This document shows positions 26,895-35,779 of a DNA stretch of 64,000 nt, piece by piece. Below the pieces are notes generated by a model that searched no databases, had not been told where the DNA came from, and was given only the letters and a program-made list of their open reading frames with translations. The DNA lies in contig NZ_CP011339.1 in NCBI RefSeq assembly GCF_001264245.1, forward strand, positions 3,410,001-3,474,000. Direction: 5' to 3'. The translations under genes and the position numbers were made by a program. How positions within the stretch are numbered: the stretch's first letter is position 1; the number at the start of each line of letters is the position of its first letter. This DNA comes from Microcystis panniformis FACHB-1757. GTDB taxonomy: Bacteria; Cyanobacteriota; Cyanobacteriia; Cyanobacteriales; Microcystaceae.

Positions 26895-27448
26895 ATTCTC
26901 CAACTTTTTAGGCTATCTTCATCTCCTATTGTAAGGATTTTGGGGACTGAAAAGCCGCTCGATCGAGAAAATATGCAAGGGGATGGGAAAAAATTATTTT
27001 ATTTGGCTTATTTCTGGCAATAATTGACCATAAAGATTAAGGGAGATAGTTATCATCTTTAAGGACATTTTTTTCGCTAAAAAGAAACCCCCATTTTGCC
27101 TCAACCTAGAAGGACAGCCACAATCACTACTTTAGGCCAATTATCATTATTAACAAGAAGTTTTTGGGGATTATTATCATTGGTATCAGACTGTCAAGCT
27201 TGACTCACTTGTGTCATTATTTTAATGTTATCCCGGTTCACTCCTGACGTAAAAACTAAAAAATAGGTTAGAGTTCCGGCAATGATAGCGGCTCTCTTAT
27301 TTTTTGTGTGGTCAGTTTAACTTATATAGTAGTGATCGATCTTTGTGTCCTCTGTGTCTGGAGTGGTTCGTTCCACTCACTCACCCGCAAGACTGTATCT
27401 TAGAATACATTTTACCCACCAAACCTAAGAGAGCCTGATAGCTAGTCT
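26895..27448. other. Intergenic region without a recognised gene
   Basis: About 550 bp. I see only a short inverted pair (gagtggttcgttccactc, about 27360-27378) belonging to a gtcctctgtgtctggagtgg-type dispersed repeat, and AT-rich sequence. No coding frame with family resemblance. Confidence 0.6.
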
Positions 27449-27637
27449 TCAGTGAAACCCCAGCAGTTTTTGGGTAGTGGGTGAGAACCCTCCTGCAGCC
27501 ACTCCAACCAATCCGACTTTAGTTGTGGGTTCTGGAATGGTTTCCCCGCGTTCTTGCAAAACTTCAAGGTAAAGTTCAATCGCTTCTTTAATATTTTCCT
27601 GAACCTCTTCAAAGGTATCTCCAATGGTTTGCTCAAG
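27449..27637 (-). pseudogene. HicB-type antitoxin remnant (C-terminal part)
   Basis: Reading leftward from about 27637 to TGA at 27449 gives 62 residues beginning LEQTIGDTFEEVQENIKEA and continuing IELYLEVLQERGETIPEP, the C-terminal half of the HicB/UPF0150 antitoxin fold. There is no start codon of its own, no N-terminal half, and no hicA toxin gene. The upstream break falls at the end of the membrane fusion protein gene, whose stop (27633-27635) overlaps it. Probably a deletion junction. Confidence 0.7.
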
Positions 27638-28853
27638 GATTACTCAGGATACTGACGCGGACTTTTTCACCATTTTGCAAAGGTTTACTACTATTAACGA
27701 CGAAACGCTCCCCCGGTTCAAGTCCAGTGATAATTTCTACTTGACCGTCAAGCGCTTGACCGAGACGAACGGGACGTTTTTCTACTTGCGAGTTCTCCTC
27801 GGAAAGGACGAAAATGGCCGAGGATTCCCCTTGACTGACAATTGCTGTTTCGGGAACAATCACCTGCGCGGCAGAATTATTATTAAACCGCACCCGGGCC
27901 AATAATCCTCCTTTAATTAAACCATCCCCATTGGCTAGAGTAATCTCCACGGGAATCCGCCGGGCCGTGCCTTGGCTGAGGGGAAAAATCTTGGTGATGC
28001 GACCGGAAAAATTTCTATTACCGAAAGCATCAAGGCTGACATTAACCGTTTGTCCTAAATTAATCGTTTTTAAGTCCAATTCCGATAATAATACTACTAC
28101 CTTGACCTGTTTAAAATCACCAATTTTGAGGACTTCATCGCCGATACTGACTAAATCCCCCGGCTCTTTCAGTTTTTCGATAACTATCCCCGTCGCCGGC
28201 GATTTAAGAATAGCGTAGGCCTGACGTTGTTGTTCCTGAGCGATGACCGATTTTTGGGCGGCAATTCTGCCGATAATTGCCGCCACTACCTGCTCCTCCA
28301 CTTTAATTCTCGATCTTGCGCTATTAACGGCTTTTAAAGCCACTGCCGCCGCAGTTTGGGCTGTTTCGCCCTGTTGTAGGGGAATCGCTCCTTCTAGGGC
28401 TAATTTTTGCAGGCGCTCGGCATCATTTTTGGCCTGTTGGTATTGTAGTTGTAGGCGCTGCACTTCAATTTCAGCGTTACTGACTTCAATTCTTGCCCGG
28501 GCTAATTCGGCTTCTAGGGCCGACAGGGCGGCTTTTTCTTGCCGGACAACGGTGGCAAGGAGACGATCATCAATATGGGCGAGGATTTGTCCTAATTGCA
28601 CCTCATCTCCCACATCGACGAGGAGATTGAGTAACTGACCGGTGGCTTGCGATCGCAGAGAAACGACTTTTAAAGGTCGGGTAGTTCCCGTGTAATCGAG
28701 ATTGCCTCCTCTGGTTGCTGGTTTAGCCGTGGTGACGTTGACGGTGGTAGTACGGGCTGCCGGTGGCGGTGGCTGGGTTTCGGTCCGGGGAGAACAACTG
28801 GCACTGAAGGTTAAGATAACCAGAGCGGAAAGGATAATCGGAGTCGATCCCAT
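27633..28853 (-). CDS. Efflux RND periplasmic adaptor (membrane fusion protein), lipoprotein
   Basis: 406 residues, ATG 28853. Lipobox FSASC (cysteine near residue 20). Lipoyl halves SLRSQATGQLLNLLVDVGDEVQLGQILA and ILKSPATGIVIEKLKEPGDLV flank a long coiled-coil hairpin (about 95-195, Glu/Gln/Ala rich). Beta-barrel and membrane-proximal domains follow (PVRLGQALDGQVEIITGLEPGERFVV). Acts as the periplasmic bridge between an inner-membrane pump and an outer-membrane channel. No RND pump or TolC gene is adjacent, so its partner is elsewhere. The 3' end abuts a HicB remnant. Confidence 0.9.
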   Translation of the reverse strand: MGSTPIILSALVILTFSASCSPRTETQPPPPAARTTTVNVTTAKPATRGGNLDYTGTTRPLKVVSLRSQATGQLLNLLVDVGDEVQLGQILAHIDDRLLATVVRQEKAALSALEAELARARIEVSNAEIEVQRLQLQYQQAKNDAERLQKLALEGAIPLQQGETAQTAAAVALKAVNSARSRIKVEEQVVAAIIGRIAAQKSVIAQEQQRQAYAILKSPATGIVIEKLKEPGDLVSIGDEVLKIGDFKQVKVVVLLSELDLKTINLGQTVNVSLDAFGNRNFSGRITKIFPLSQGTARRIPVEITLANGDGLIKGGLLARVRFNNNSAAQVIVPETAIVSQGESSAIFVLSEENSQVEKRPVRLGQALDGQVEIITGLEPGERFVVNSSKPLQNGEKVRVSILSNP

Positions 28854-28896
28854 GGCGATAGTCCTAGTAGAAAGCCGCTTTTGAGTCGATGGTGGC

Positions 28897-29118
28897 TTAT
28901 TCTTCGTCCCAAGCTTCTACCGCTACCACTTCACTGAGAGGGTCTTGCATGGAGAAACCGAAATCGAGCAACTCTTGCTTCCAGTAAGTCCACTCATCTC
29001 CGTATAAAAGAGCCAGTTTCCAGATACTATCGCTAGGTTTGACTACTTTTGCATCTATCCACTTGCTAGCCTTGCGTTGAAACTTCACCATCGGGTGAGC
29101 TACAGCTTGTTTGGTCAT
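28897..29118 (-). CDS. DUF4327 family protein
   Basis: 73 residues. Pattern MVKFQRKASKWIDAKVV, SDSIWKLALLYGDEWTYWKQEL and DFGFSMQDPLSEVVAVEAWDEE is the cyanobacterial DUF4327 family; function unknown. Start at 29118 or the internal Met at residue 10. Upstream sequence is AT rich without clear regulation. Confidence 0.85.
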   Translation of the reverse strand: MTKQAVAHPMVKFQRKASKWIDAKVVKPSDSIWKLALLYGDEWTYWKQELLDFGFSMQDPLSEVVAVEAWDEE

Positions 29119-29286
29119 AAATTCAATTGCTATGAATACTTCAGATTTTGCGCTTCCCGACTAAACTAACTCAAGACTAAAACTTTTGCCCTTACAAAGG
29201 ATCGAGAAGCGCATTTATTAACTCACTTTTACACCATATCTGTGGTTTTAGGCAAGTCTTTTTGAGCAAAAGTACGGTAATTACTA

Positions 29287-30174
29287 CTATAGATTAGTAT
29301 AACCGGAGGCCACAATCATGGAGCCGATGCCTCGATCGGTGAAAATTTCCAGTAAAAGGGCATGGGGAAGACGACCATCGATAATATGAGCAGCTTGAAC
29401 TCCCTGAGCCAGCGATCGCACACAGCAGCTAACTTTGGGAATCATCCCGCCGGCAACGATGCCTTTTTGAATCAACTCCCGGGCCTGTTGGATATCTAAT
29501 TTAGCCAATAAAGTGGAAGGATCCTTATAATTCTCTAAAATTCCGGCTGTATCGGTCATCAAAATCAGTTTAGCTGCCCCTAAAGCTGCCGCTATTTCTC
29601 CGGCTACCGTATCGGCATTGATATTATGAGCTTGGCCGGTTTCATCGGCGGCCACACTAGAAATCACGGGAATATAGCCACTATTGACCAAGGATTCGAC
29701 GACGCTAGTATCGACACTGCTCACTTCTCCCACAAAACCAATGCCCTCTTTACCCACGGGACGAGCAGTGATCAGATTACCATCCTTACCGCATAATCCT
29801 ACCGCTTTACCGCCAGCTTGATTGATCAGGGCAACAATTTCTTTATTGACGCGTCCCACTAGCACCATTTCTACCACATCCATGGTGGCGGCATCGGTGA
29901 CGCGTAAACCGTCTTTAAATTGGGGTTCAATACCTAATCTATCCAGCCAACTATTGATTTCCGGACCGCCACCGTGGACAATAACGGGACGAACCCCCAC
30001 ACAGGAGAGAAAAACGATATCTCGCATCACCGTGTCTTTGATATCGCTGTTATTCATGGCCGCACCACCGTATTTAACCACTACAGTACGACCGCGAAAT
30101 TCTTGTATATAGGGTAGGGCTTCGCTGAGGATTTTCACCCGTTGGGCATCGTTTTCGTGGGTATTATTGTTCAT
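29287..30174 (-). CDS. argB: Acetylglutamate kinase
   Basis: 295 residues, ATG 30174. Amino-acid kinase fold: VVKYGGAAMNNSDIKDT near residue 33, VIVHGGGPEINSWLDRLGIEP, GRVNKEIVALIN, NINADTVAGEIAAAL, LMTDTAGILENYKD, and GMIPKVSCCVRSL. Phosphorylates N-acetylglutamate in arginine synthesis; in cyanobacteria the enzyme is activated by PII. The C-terminal regulatory segment is present. Complete. Confidence 0.97.
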   Translation of the reverse strand: MNNNTHENDAQRVKILSEALPYIQEFRGRTVVVKYGGAAMNNSDIKDTVMRDIVFLSCVGVRPVIVHGGGPEINSWLDRLGIEPQFKDGLRVTDAATMDVVEMVLVGRVNKEIVALINQAGGKAVGLCGKDGNLITARPVGKEGIGFVGEVSSVDTSVVESLVNSGYIPVISSVAADETGQAHNINADTVAGEIAAALGAAKLILMTDTAGILENYKDPSTLLAKLDIQQARELIQKGIVAGGMIPKVSCCVRSLAQGVQAAHIIDGRLPHALLLEIFTDRGIGSMIVASGYTNL

Positions 30175-30253
30175 GGGTTTTTTTACCTGTCTGATTCAGT
30201 GATCAGTTTAGCGGTTTCGGGTTTGACAAAAACTGTTCACCTTGAACGGATTG

Positions 30254-31477
30254 CTAGAAAGTCTTAGAATTGCCGAATTTTTCGACGCAACGGACAAAAA
30301 TCTCGACTCCCATGGTTAACACCGATTCATCAAAATCAAAGCGGGGATGATGGTGGGGATAGGCTAATCCTAATTCGGGATTGGCAGACCCCAAGAAGAA
30401 ATAACAGCCGGGTACTTCCTGTAAAAAGAAGGACATATCTTCCCCTCCCATGGTTTGACATTCGGGAACGATTCCGGCTGGGGTTTCCACCACTTGTGCG
30501 GCGATTGAGCGCACTAATTCCGCCATCTGATCATGATTGATTACCGGGGGATACAATTGCCAGTAATCGAATTGATAACTAGCCCCCTGACTTTGACAGA
30601 TGCCCCCGATAATTTCTTCCATCCGTTGTCGGAAATAGCCCCCTAACTGGGGATTGAAATAGCGCACCGTCCCACTGAGATTAGCACTATCGGCGATCAC
30701 GTTTCTAGCGCTTCCCGCCGCTAATTTACCCACAGTCACTACGGCGGCATCGAGGGGGTTAAGGTTGCGGGCGACGATAGTTTGCAGGGCGTTGACGATT
30801 TGGGCCGCCACCAGTAGTGAATCGACGGTTTGATGGGGAATTGCCCCGTGGCCGCCCCGGCCTTGAATCTGGAGATCGAAACATTCCACCGCCGCCATTA
30901 AGGCCCCATTTTTCACGCCTACTGTCCCTAAAGGCAGATTATTCCAGAGGTGTAGCCCGATAATTCCCTCCACGTCGGGATTTTTCAGCACTCCCGCTTC
31001 GATCATCGGTTTTGCACCCCCCGGCCCCTCTTCGGCGGGTTGGAAAATAATTTTTACGATCCCCTTGACATCGTGACAGTTTTGTGCTAGGTAAACTGCT
31101 GTGCCGAGGGCGATCGCTGTGTGACCATCGTGACCACAGGCGTGCATCTGGCCCGGATGTTGGGAACGATAGGGGACTTGGTTTTCTTCGGCGATCGGTA
31201 GTGCATCCATATCGGCCCGCAGGGCTAAAACTGGCCCCGGTTGACTGCCTGCGATGGTGGCGACAATTCCGGTGCCGGCGATGCCGGTTTGATGGTCAAT
31301 TCCATATTTAGTCAGGGTTTGACTGATTAAGGAGGCGGTGAGATGTTCTTGAAAGCCTAGTTCTGGTTTTTGGTGTATTTGTCGGCGCCAGTGGACTAAT
31401 TGCGGCTGCAGAGAACGAATAGCAAGGCGAATTTGAGCGCCATTCAAGCTATTAGGAACGGGAAAGGAGGAAATCAT
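30254..31477 (-). CDS. M20 family amidohydrolase (N-acyl amino acid / hippurate hydrolase type)
   Basis: 407 residues from ATG 31477 (GGAGG upstream); an in-frame GTG at 31507 is less likely. Metal-binding motifs MHACGHDGHTAIALG, FQPAEEGPGGAKPMIEAG and the dimerisation-domain RGGHGAIPHQTVDS; the last ligand histidine is in HHHPRFDFDE. The M20D group hydrolyses N-acylated amino acids or peptides, or conjugates such as IAA-amino acids. Substrate cannot be told. Confidence 0.92.
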   Translation of the reverse strand: MISSFPVPNSLNGAQIRLAIRSLQPQLVHWRRQIHQKPELGFQEHLTASLISQTLTKYGIDHQTGIAGTGIVATIAGSQPGPVLALRADMDALPIAEENQVPYRSQHPGQMHACGHDGHTAIALGTAVYLAQNCHDVKGIVKIIFQPAEEGPGGAKPMIEAGVLKNPDVEGIIGLHLWNNLPLGTVGVKNGALMAAVECFDLQIQGRGGHGAIPHQTVDSLLVAAQIVNALQTIVARNLNPLDAAVVTVGKLAAGSARNVIADSANLSGTVRYFNPQLGGYFRQRMEEIIGGICQSQGASYQFDYWQLYPPVINHDQMAELVRSIAAQVVETPAGIVPECQTMGGEDMSFFLQEVPGCYFFLGSANPELGLAYPHHHPRFDFDESVLTMGVEIFVRCVEKFGNSKTF

Positions 31478-31654
31478 CAGGTTCGGACGGCTAGTTTTTT
31501 TGATCACTGGTTTCTAGTTTAACTTCAGGAGGCGGTCGGCGGTCGTCAGGAGATAGGGTGATAGGGTTTTGGGGTGATAGGGTTTTGGGGTGATAAGCTA
31601 AAACGCACTTAAACCACCTAAAATAGAAATAGTAACTTGAGAAAAATCCTACTT

Positions 31655-32812
31655 ATGCCAGCCAAAGATTTCCTAGACTTAGAAGAAAAGAAAAACTTAC
31701 AAAAAGCTCTTAAAGAAGAAGAAAGAGCAGAGGTTAGGGAAAGAATTTTAATGTTTCTCTTGCTAAACGACGGAAAAACTCAACGAGAAATAGCTGAGTT
31801 TATTGGCTGTTCACTCAAAACGGTCGCCCCTTGGTGTGTTCACGGCGATCCTAACAATTTAGAAAGTCTAGAAGATGGGAGAAAAAATGGAAATCATAAA
31901 AAAGCCACAGAGGAATATATTAATTTACTATTGAAAATAGTTGATGAAGACCCGAAGGAATTTGGATATGAATTCGGGAGATGGACAGCGGCAAGATTAG
32001 CAGAGCATCTAGAAAAGGAAACAGGAATTAAACTGAGTGGCTCGCAAGTGAGAAGAATATTGAGAAGAAAAAAGTATGTGTATATCTGGGCGAAATATAG
32101 TCTAGAAGATAAGCAAGACAAGAAATTAAGAAAAGCATTTAAAGAAAAATTAGATGAATATTTAAGGTTGGCTAAAGAAAAGCCAGAGTCAATCCAGGTA
32201 TGGTTTTGGGACGGGGCTTTCAAGGTGGCGACGCAGGTTCGCCACACAGCCCCTTATGAGTGTGGATTTAGTTTGAGAGTAATAAGAAGGAGAGCTTGGA
32301 CAAAAAAAGGAAAGCGAAAAAAAGTGAATGGACAAAGAAAAAGAGGAAGGGTGAATGTGATGGGAGCCTTAAGATATAATGACAAAAAACGAGTCTGTTT
32401 TATGATCAAAAAAGGAAATTCAGAAACTTTCCATGAACAATTAAAGAAACTTCATGAAGAGATTCGTCAAGAATGGATAAACTTGGGAAATCTGCCCGAA
32501 GATTTTCGAGAAAAAGGACCGAAAATTATCATCATATTAGACAATGCTAGTTATCACAAAAAGAAAGATGTTATTGAGCAGGTGGAAAAAGAGTTGCCCA
32601 ATATTAGGCTAGAGTTTTTACCAGCTTATAGTCCAGATTACAACCTAATAGAATTATTGTGGCATTCCGCTAAAGAGTACATAGCTAATCGAGAATTTGA
32701 AAATAAAGAAGAACTGGAAAAAGTAGTCAATCAGCTTTTAAATGAAGGGGGATTGATTATTAAATGGAGTAGAAAACTTAAAAATAAGGGTAATGCTGTC
32801 AATGTAACTTAA
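31655..32812 (+). CDS. IS630 family transposase with a 15-residue in-frame insertion
   Basis: 385 residues from ATG 31655 (MPAKDFLDLE). N-terminal helix-turn-helix (TQREIAEFIGCSLKTV), a second one at LSGSQVRRILRRK, then the DDE domain: first Asp in VWFWD (32210-32212), second in IIIILDNASYHKK, and Glu in YSPDYNLIELLWHSAKEY. Between the first Asp and the expected ECGFSLRV lies GAFKVATQVRHTAPY, encoded by a 45-bp palindrome. Relatives read D-E directly here, so the insertion separates two neighbouring active-site residues and may disable the enzyme. Confidence 0.9.
   Translation: MPAKDFLDLEEKKNLQKALKEEERAEVRERILMFLLLNDGKTQREIAEFIGCSLKTVAPWCVHGDPNNLESLEDGRKNGNHKKATEEYINLLLKIVDEDPKEFGYEFGRWTAARLAEHLEKETGIKLSGSQVRRILRRKKYVYIWAKYSLEDKQDKKLRKAFKEKLDEYLRLAKEKPESIQVWFWDGAFKVATQVRHTAPYECGFSLRVIRRRAWTKKGKRKKVNGQRKRGRVNVMGALRYNDKKRVCFMIKKGNSETFHEQLKKLHEEIRQEWINLGNLPEDFREKGPKIIIILDNASYHKKKDVIEQVEKELPNIRLEFLPAYSPDYNLIELLWHSAKEYIANREFENKEELEKVVNQLLNEGGLIIKWSRKLKNKGNAVNVT
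32213..32257. repeat. 45-bp palindromic insertion inside the IS630 transposase
   Basis: Nested inverted arms: GGGGCT (32213-32218) with AGCCCC (32248-32253), and GTGGCGA (32225-32231) with TCGCCAC (32239-32245). Length is a multiple of three and contains no stop in the transposase frame. Confidence 0.75.
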
Positions 32813-32833
32813 ATGCGTAAAAGCTTAGGGTGA

Positions 32834-33013
32834 TGAGACAGCTTCCCCACTTCCCCACTTCATAATTCATAATTCATAATTCATAATTCCCCCTCCCCAC
32901 TTCCCCACTTTCCCACTTTCCCACTTCCCCACTTCCCCACTTCCCCACTTCCCCACTTCCCCACTTCCCCACTTCCCCACTTCCCCACTTCCCCACACCC
33001 CACACCCCACACC
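32834..33013. repeat. Tandem arrays: TTCCCCAC octamers and ATAATTC heptamers
   Basis: Four or so copies of ATAATTC (about 32860-32888), then about 12 copies of the octamer TTCCCCAC with some variants, ending in CCCCACA. Noncoding. Lies between the IS630 element and the phycocyanin leader. Confidence 0.9.
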
Positions 33014-33513
33014 CCTCTTTACAAAACTTCATCGTATTTCAGGGCTGGAAAGGGCAATCCTTGGGCAATAGGGGAAGGGAAAGCGGGAAAATATTAAAAA
33101 AAACTTAAAATTTTCATCTTGCTGCCCTTTATACCCTTAAAGCCTTGCTGTCTCTGATTTCCCGACGGTGAGAGGCTTTGAGCCATGTCAGGAATTGATG
33201 ACCAACTCGATCGAGTCATTGTTAAGTGACTGTTACAAAAAGACAGCAAAAAACTTAATAATATGTAACAAACAAAGTTTCGACAGCAGTGTATAAATTT
33301 AACTTGAGGGGCCAAGATAACAGACAAAAGTTAAGCTGGATACTTGTTTAACCTCCTTAGGTGATTTATGAGAGAGCCGTGAAGTTTTTTCAGGTTTCTT
33401 AAAGTAAATCGCAACAATCGCGGTCAAGGCTCGTCCAGACTCACCGTGAAATCCCTTAAGAGGGAAAATTTTAATTGCAAGCAAATCCCATTTAAATTTA
33501 GGAGATTGTCACA
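33014..33513 (+). promoter_or_regulatory. Phycocyanin operon upstream region and leader
   Basis: 500 bp without a gene before cpcB. AT-rich stretch at 33085-33115; TAATAATATG at about 33258 and TGTATAAAT at about 33291 are possible -10 regions, not assigned firmly. The last 20 bases contain TAGGAG at 33500, a good ribosome-binding site for cpcB. Long leaders are usual for cpc operons and for light-controlled mRNA stability. Confidence 0.5.
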
Positions 33514-34032
33514 ATGTTTGACGCATTCACCCGGGTAGTATCCCAAGCTGATGCTCGCGGCGAATATTTAAGCTCTTCCCAACTAGACGCTCTCAGCGCC
33601 ATGGTTGCCGACAGCAACAAACGGATGGACTCTGTTAACCGGATCACCAGTAACGCTTCCACCATCGTTGCTAACGCCGCTCGTAGCCTGTTCGCTGAAC
33701 AGCCCCAACTGATCACCCCCGGTGGTAATGCCTACACCAGCCGTCGTATGGCCGCTTGCCTACGCGACATGGAAATCATCTTGCGTTATGTTACCTACGC
33801 TACCTTCTCTGGCGACGGCAGTGTTCTCGATGATCGTTGCTTAAATGGTCTTCGCGAAACCTATGTAGCTTTAGGAGTACCAGGAGCTTCCGTAGCTGCT
33901 GGCGTAAGCAAAATGAAAGAAGCTGCTTTGTCCATCGCTAACGATCGCAACGGTGTCACCGCCGGCGATTGCAGTGCTTTAATGTCTGAAATTGCCAGCT
34001 ACTTCGACCGCGCCGCCGCTGCTGTCGCCTAG
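33514..34032 (+). CDS. cpcB: C-phycocyanin beta subunit
   Basis: 172 residues, full length. MFDAFTRVVSQADARGEYLS start; chromophore cysteines in RMAACLRDMEII (Cys82) and GDCSALM (Cys153); Asn72 region GGNAYTSRR, where the asparagine is usually methylated. Forms the alpha-beta hexamers of phycobilisome rods with CpcA. Codon use here is more GC rich than the surroundings, typical of a very highly expressed gene. First gene of cpcBAC. Confidence 0.99.
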   Translation: MFDAFTRVVSQADARGEYLSSSQLDALSAMVADSNKRMDSVNRITSNASTIVANAARSLFAEQPQLITPGGNAYTSRRMAACLRDMEIILRYVTYATFSGDGSVLDDRCLNGLRETYVALGVPGASVAAGVSKMKEAALSIANDRNGVTAGDCSALMSEIASYFDRAAAAVA

Positions 34033-34098
34033 TCCCCAGGGCTAGTCTCAATTAAACCGTAGGAAACTTATTGCAAGATTATTGGGAGATACCAAACA

Positions 34099-34587
34099 AT
34101 GAAAACCCCCCTTACCGAAGCCGTAGCAGCCGCTGATTCTCAAGGCCGTTTCTTAAGCAGCACCGAAATCCAAGTAGCTTTCGGTCGTTTTCGTCAAGCT
34201 TCTGCCAGCCTCACCGCCGCTAAAGCGTTGACCGAAAAAGCTAGTTCTTTGATCTCTGGGGCTGCTCAAGCCGTGTACAACAAGTACCCCTACACCACCC
34301 AAATGCAGGGGAATAACTTTGCGGCGGACCAACGCGGTAAAGACAAATGCGCTCGTGACATCGGTTACTACCTCCGCATGGTGACCTACTGCTTAGTTGC
34401 TGGTGGAACCGGTCCGATGGACGAGTACCTCATCGCTGGTATCGACGAAATCAACCGCACCTTCGACCTGTCTCCTAGCTGGTACATCGAAGCTCTCAAA
34501 TATATCAAAGCCAACCATGGTTTAAGTGGCGACCCTGCGGTAGAAGCCAACTCCTATATCGACTACGCTATCAACGCTCTCAGCTAG
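34099..34587 (+). CDS. cpcA: C-phycocyanin alpha subunit
   Basis: 162 residues. MKTPLTEAVAAADSQGRFLS start, phycocyanobilin cysteine in DKCARDIGYYLRM (Cys84). Separated from cpcB by a 66-bp spacer, the phycocyanin intergenic spacer used in Microcystis typing. Followed by a long stem-loop that separates it from the linker gene. Confidence 0.99.
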   Translation: MKTPLTEAVAAADSQGRFLSSTEIQVAFGRFRQASASLTAAKALTEKASSLISGAAQAVYNKYPYTTQMQGNNFAADQRGKDKCARDIGYYLRMVTYCLVAGGTGPMDEYLIAGIDEINRTFDLSPSWYIEALKYIKANHGLSGDPAVEANSYIDYAINALS

Positions 34588-34606
34588 TCCAATCGAAAAA
34601 ACTGCT

Positions 34607-34666
34607 GGTCTGGAAAGACAGGAGGTTGTTAGCAAAAGGGTTAGCAATCACCTGTTCTTCCAGACC
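34607..34666 (+). terminator. Long intercistronic stem-loop after cpcA
   Basis: Arms GGTCTGGAA (34607-34615) and TTCCAGACC (34658-34666) enclose further pairing (ACAGGAGGTTGTTAGC with GCTAACCC/ATCACCTGTT). There is no poly-T directly after it, so it more likely acts as a processing or attenuation element that keeps cpcBA mRNA above linker mRNA than as a full terminator. Confidence 0.7.
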
Positions 34667-34763
34667 TTGTTATATCCATCGTCAAGGCGGCCAGGTAATC
34701 GAACTGATCCTCCCCTAGTTTTGAGCGGTCAGAAAATGATCATTTTTTTGTAGGAGAACTTTA

Positions 34764-35642
34764 GTGGCAATTACTACCTCAGCTTCTCGTTTAGGGACAA
34801 CCGCTTTTAGCGAGGTTGCTCCCGTGGAATTACGTCCCGATTGGTCCCGTGACGACGCACAGGCGGTTATTCGCGCCGTCTATCGTCAGGTGCTAGGCAA
34901 TGACTATATCATGCGTTCCGAGCGCCTTACCAGTGCCGAATCCTTACTCTGCAACGGTTCGATCACCGTGCGGGAATTCGTCCGCGCCGTGGCCAAATCG
35001 GAACTGTATAAGAACAAATTCTTCTACGGTAACTTCCAAACCCGCGTCATCGAACTTAATATCAAACATCTTTTAGGTCGCGCTCCCTACGATGAGTCGG
35101 AAGTGGTCTATCACCTCGATCTCTATGAAAACAAAGGATTCGAGGCCGATATCGACTCCTACATCGATTCCGCTGAATATACCGAAAACTTCGGCGATAG
35201 CATCGTTCCCTACTATCGCGGTTTCGCCACCCAACCCGGTCAAAAAACCGTGGGATTTACCCGGATGTTCCAACTCTATCGCGGTTATGCCAACAGCGAT
35301 CGCTCTCAGATTGCCGGCAAAACCTCCCGTTTAGCGGTGGAATTAGCTCAAAACGGTGCTTCGGCAGTAGTCGGTCCCTCCGGTGGCAGCGATGGTTGGG
35401 CCTATCGTCCCTCTGCTCAACGCAACACCCCCAGTAAAGCTCTTGGTGGTAGTGTGGCCTATGGTGATGTGGGTAAGCTCTATCGCGTGGAAATTGCCGC
35501 TATTAGCAAACCGGGTTATCCCCGTGTCCGTCGCAGTAGCAAAGCGATTATCGTCCCCTTTGAACAGTTAAATAACACCCTGCAACAGATCAACCGTCTC
35601 GGTGGCAAAGTTGCCAGCATCACCCCCGCTAGTTTGAACTAA
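34764..35642 (+). CDS. cpcC: Phycocyanin-associated rod linker polypeptide
   Basis: 292 residues, GTG start with GTAGGAGAAC upstream. PBS linker domain (about 20-155: ELRPDWSRDDAQAVIRAVYRQVLGN, REFVRAVAKSELYKNKFF, HLLGRAPYDESEVVYHLDLY). C-terminal CpcD-like cap domain (about 235-287: LYRVEIAAISKPGYPRVRRSSKAIIVPFEQLN). It joins phycocyanin hexamers within rods. No further linker or cpcD follows; a terminator and ribBA come next. Confidence 0.96.
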   Translation: MAITTSASRLGTTAFSEVAPVELRPDWSRDDAQAVIRAVYRQVLGNDYIMRSERLTSAESLLCNGSITVREFVRAVAKSELYKNKFFYGNFQTRVIELNIKHLLGRAPYDESEVVYHLDLYENKGFEADIDSYIDSAEYTENFGDSIVPYYRGFATQPGQKTVGFTRMFQLYRGYANSDRSQIAGKTSRLAVELAQNGASAVVGPSGGSDGWAYRPSAQRNTPSKALGGSVAYGDVGKLYRVEIAAISKPGYPRVRRSSKAIIVPFEQLNNTLQQINRLGGKVASITPASLN

Positions 35643-35665
35643 TTTTCTAGCTTAAGATAACTAAA

Positions 35666-35707
35666 AGTCTCCCGGGCAGCCGTCAGGTTCACCGGGAGAC
35701 TTCTTTC
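35666..35707 (+). terminator. Rho-independent terminator of cpcBAC
   Basis: Stem AGTCTCCCGG / CCGGGAGACT (35666-35701) with a 16-base loop, followed by TCTTTCT. Placed 23 bp after the cpcC stop. Confidence 0.85.
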
Positions 35708-35779
35708 TAGGGAACTTGTAGAAATTGACCCTCAGCAGATCGAGCAAACCTGTAGAATGAAAATAATTCCCTCGTTTTA

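Larger units (their letters stand above)
31596..32825 (+). mobile_element. IS630 family element with TA target duplication
   Basis: 1,230 bp flanked by TA (31594-31595 and 32826-32827). Terminal inverted repeats: left AGCTAAAACGCACTTAAA, right (reverse complement) AGCTTTTACGCATTTAAG. Removing the element and one TA restores a continuous ggggtgaTAgggtgatgag repeat tract, so it landed in G-rich tandem repeats. Confidence 0.9.

Noticed and set aside
27442..27636. 64-residue minus-strand frame in the HicB region
   Set aside because: It is out of frame with the recognisable antitoxin sequence, which ends at 27449.
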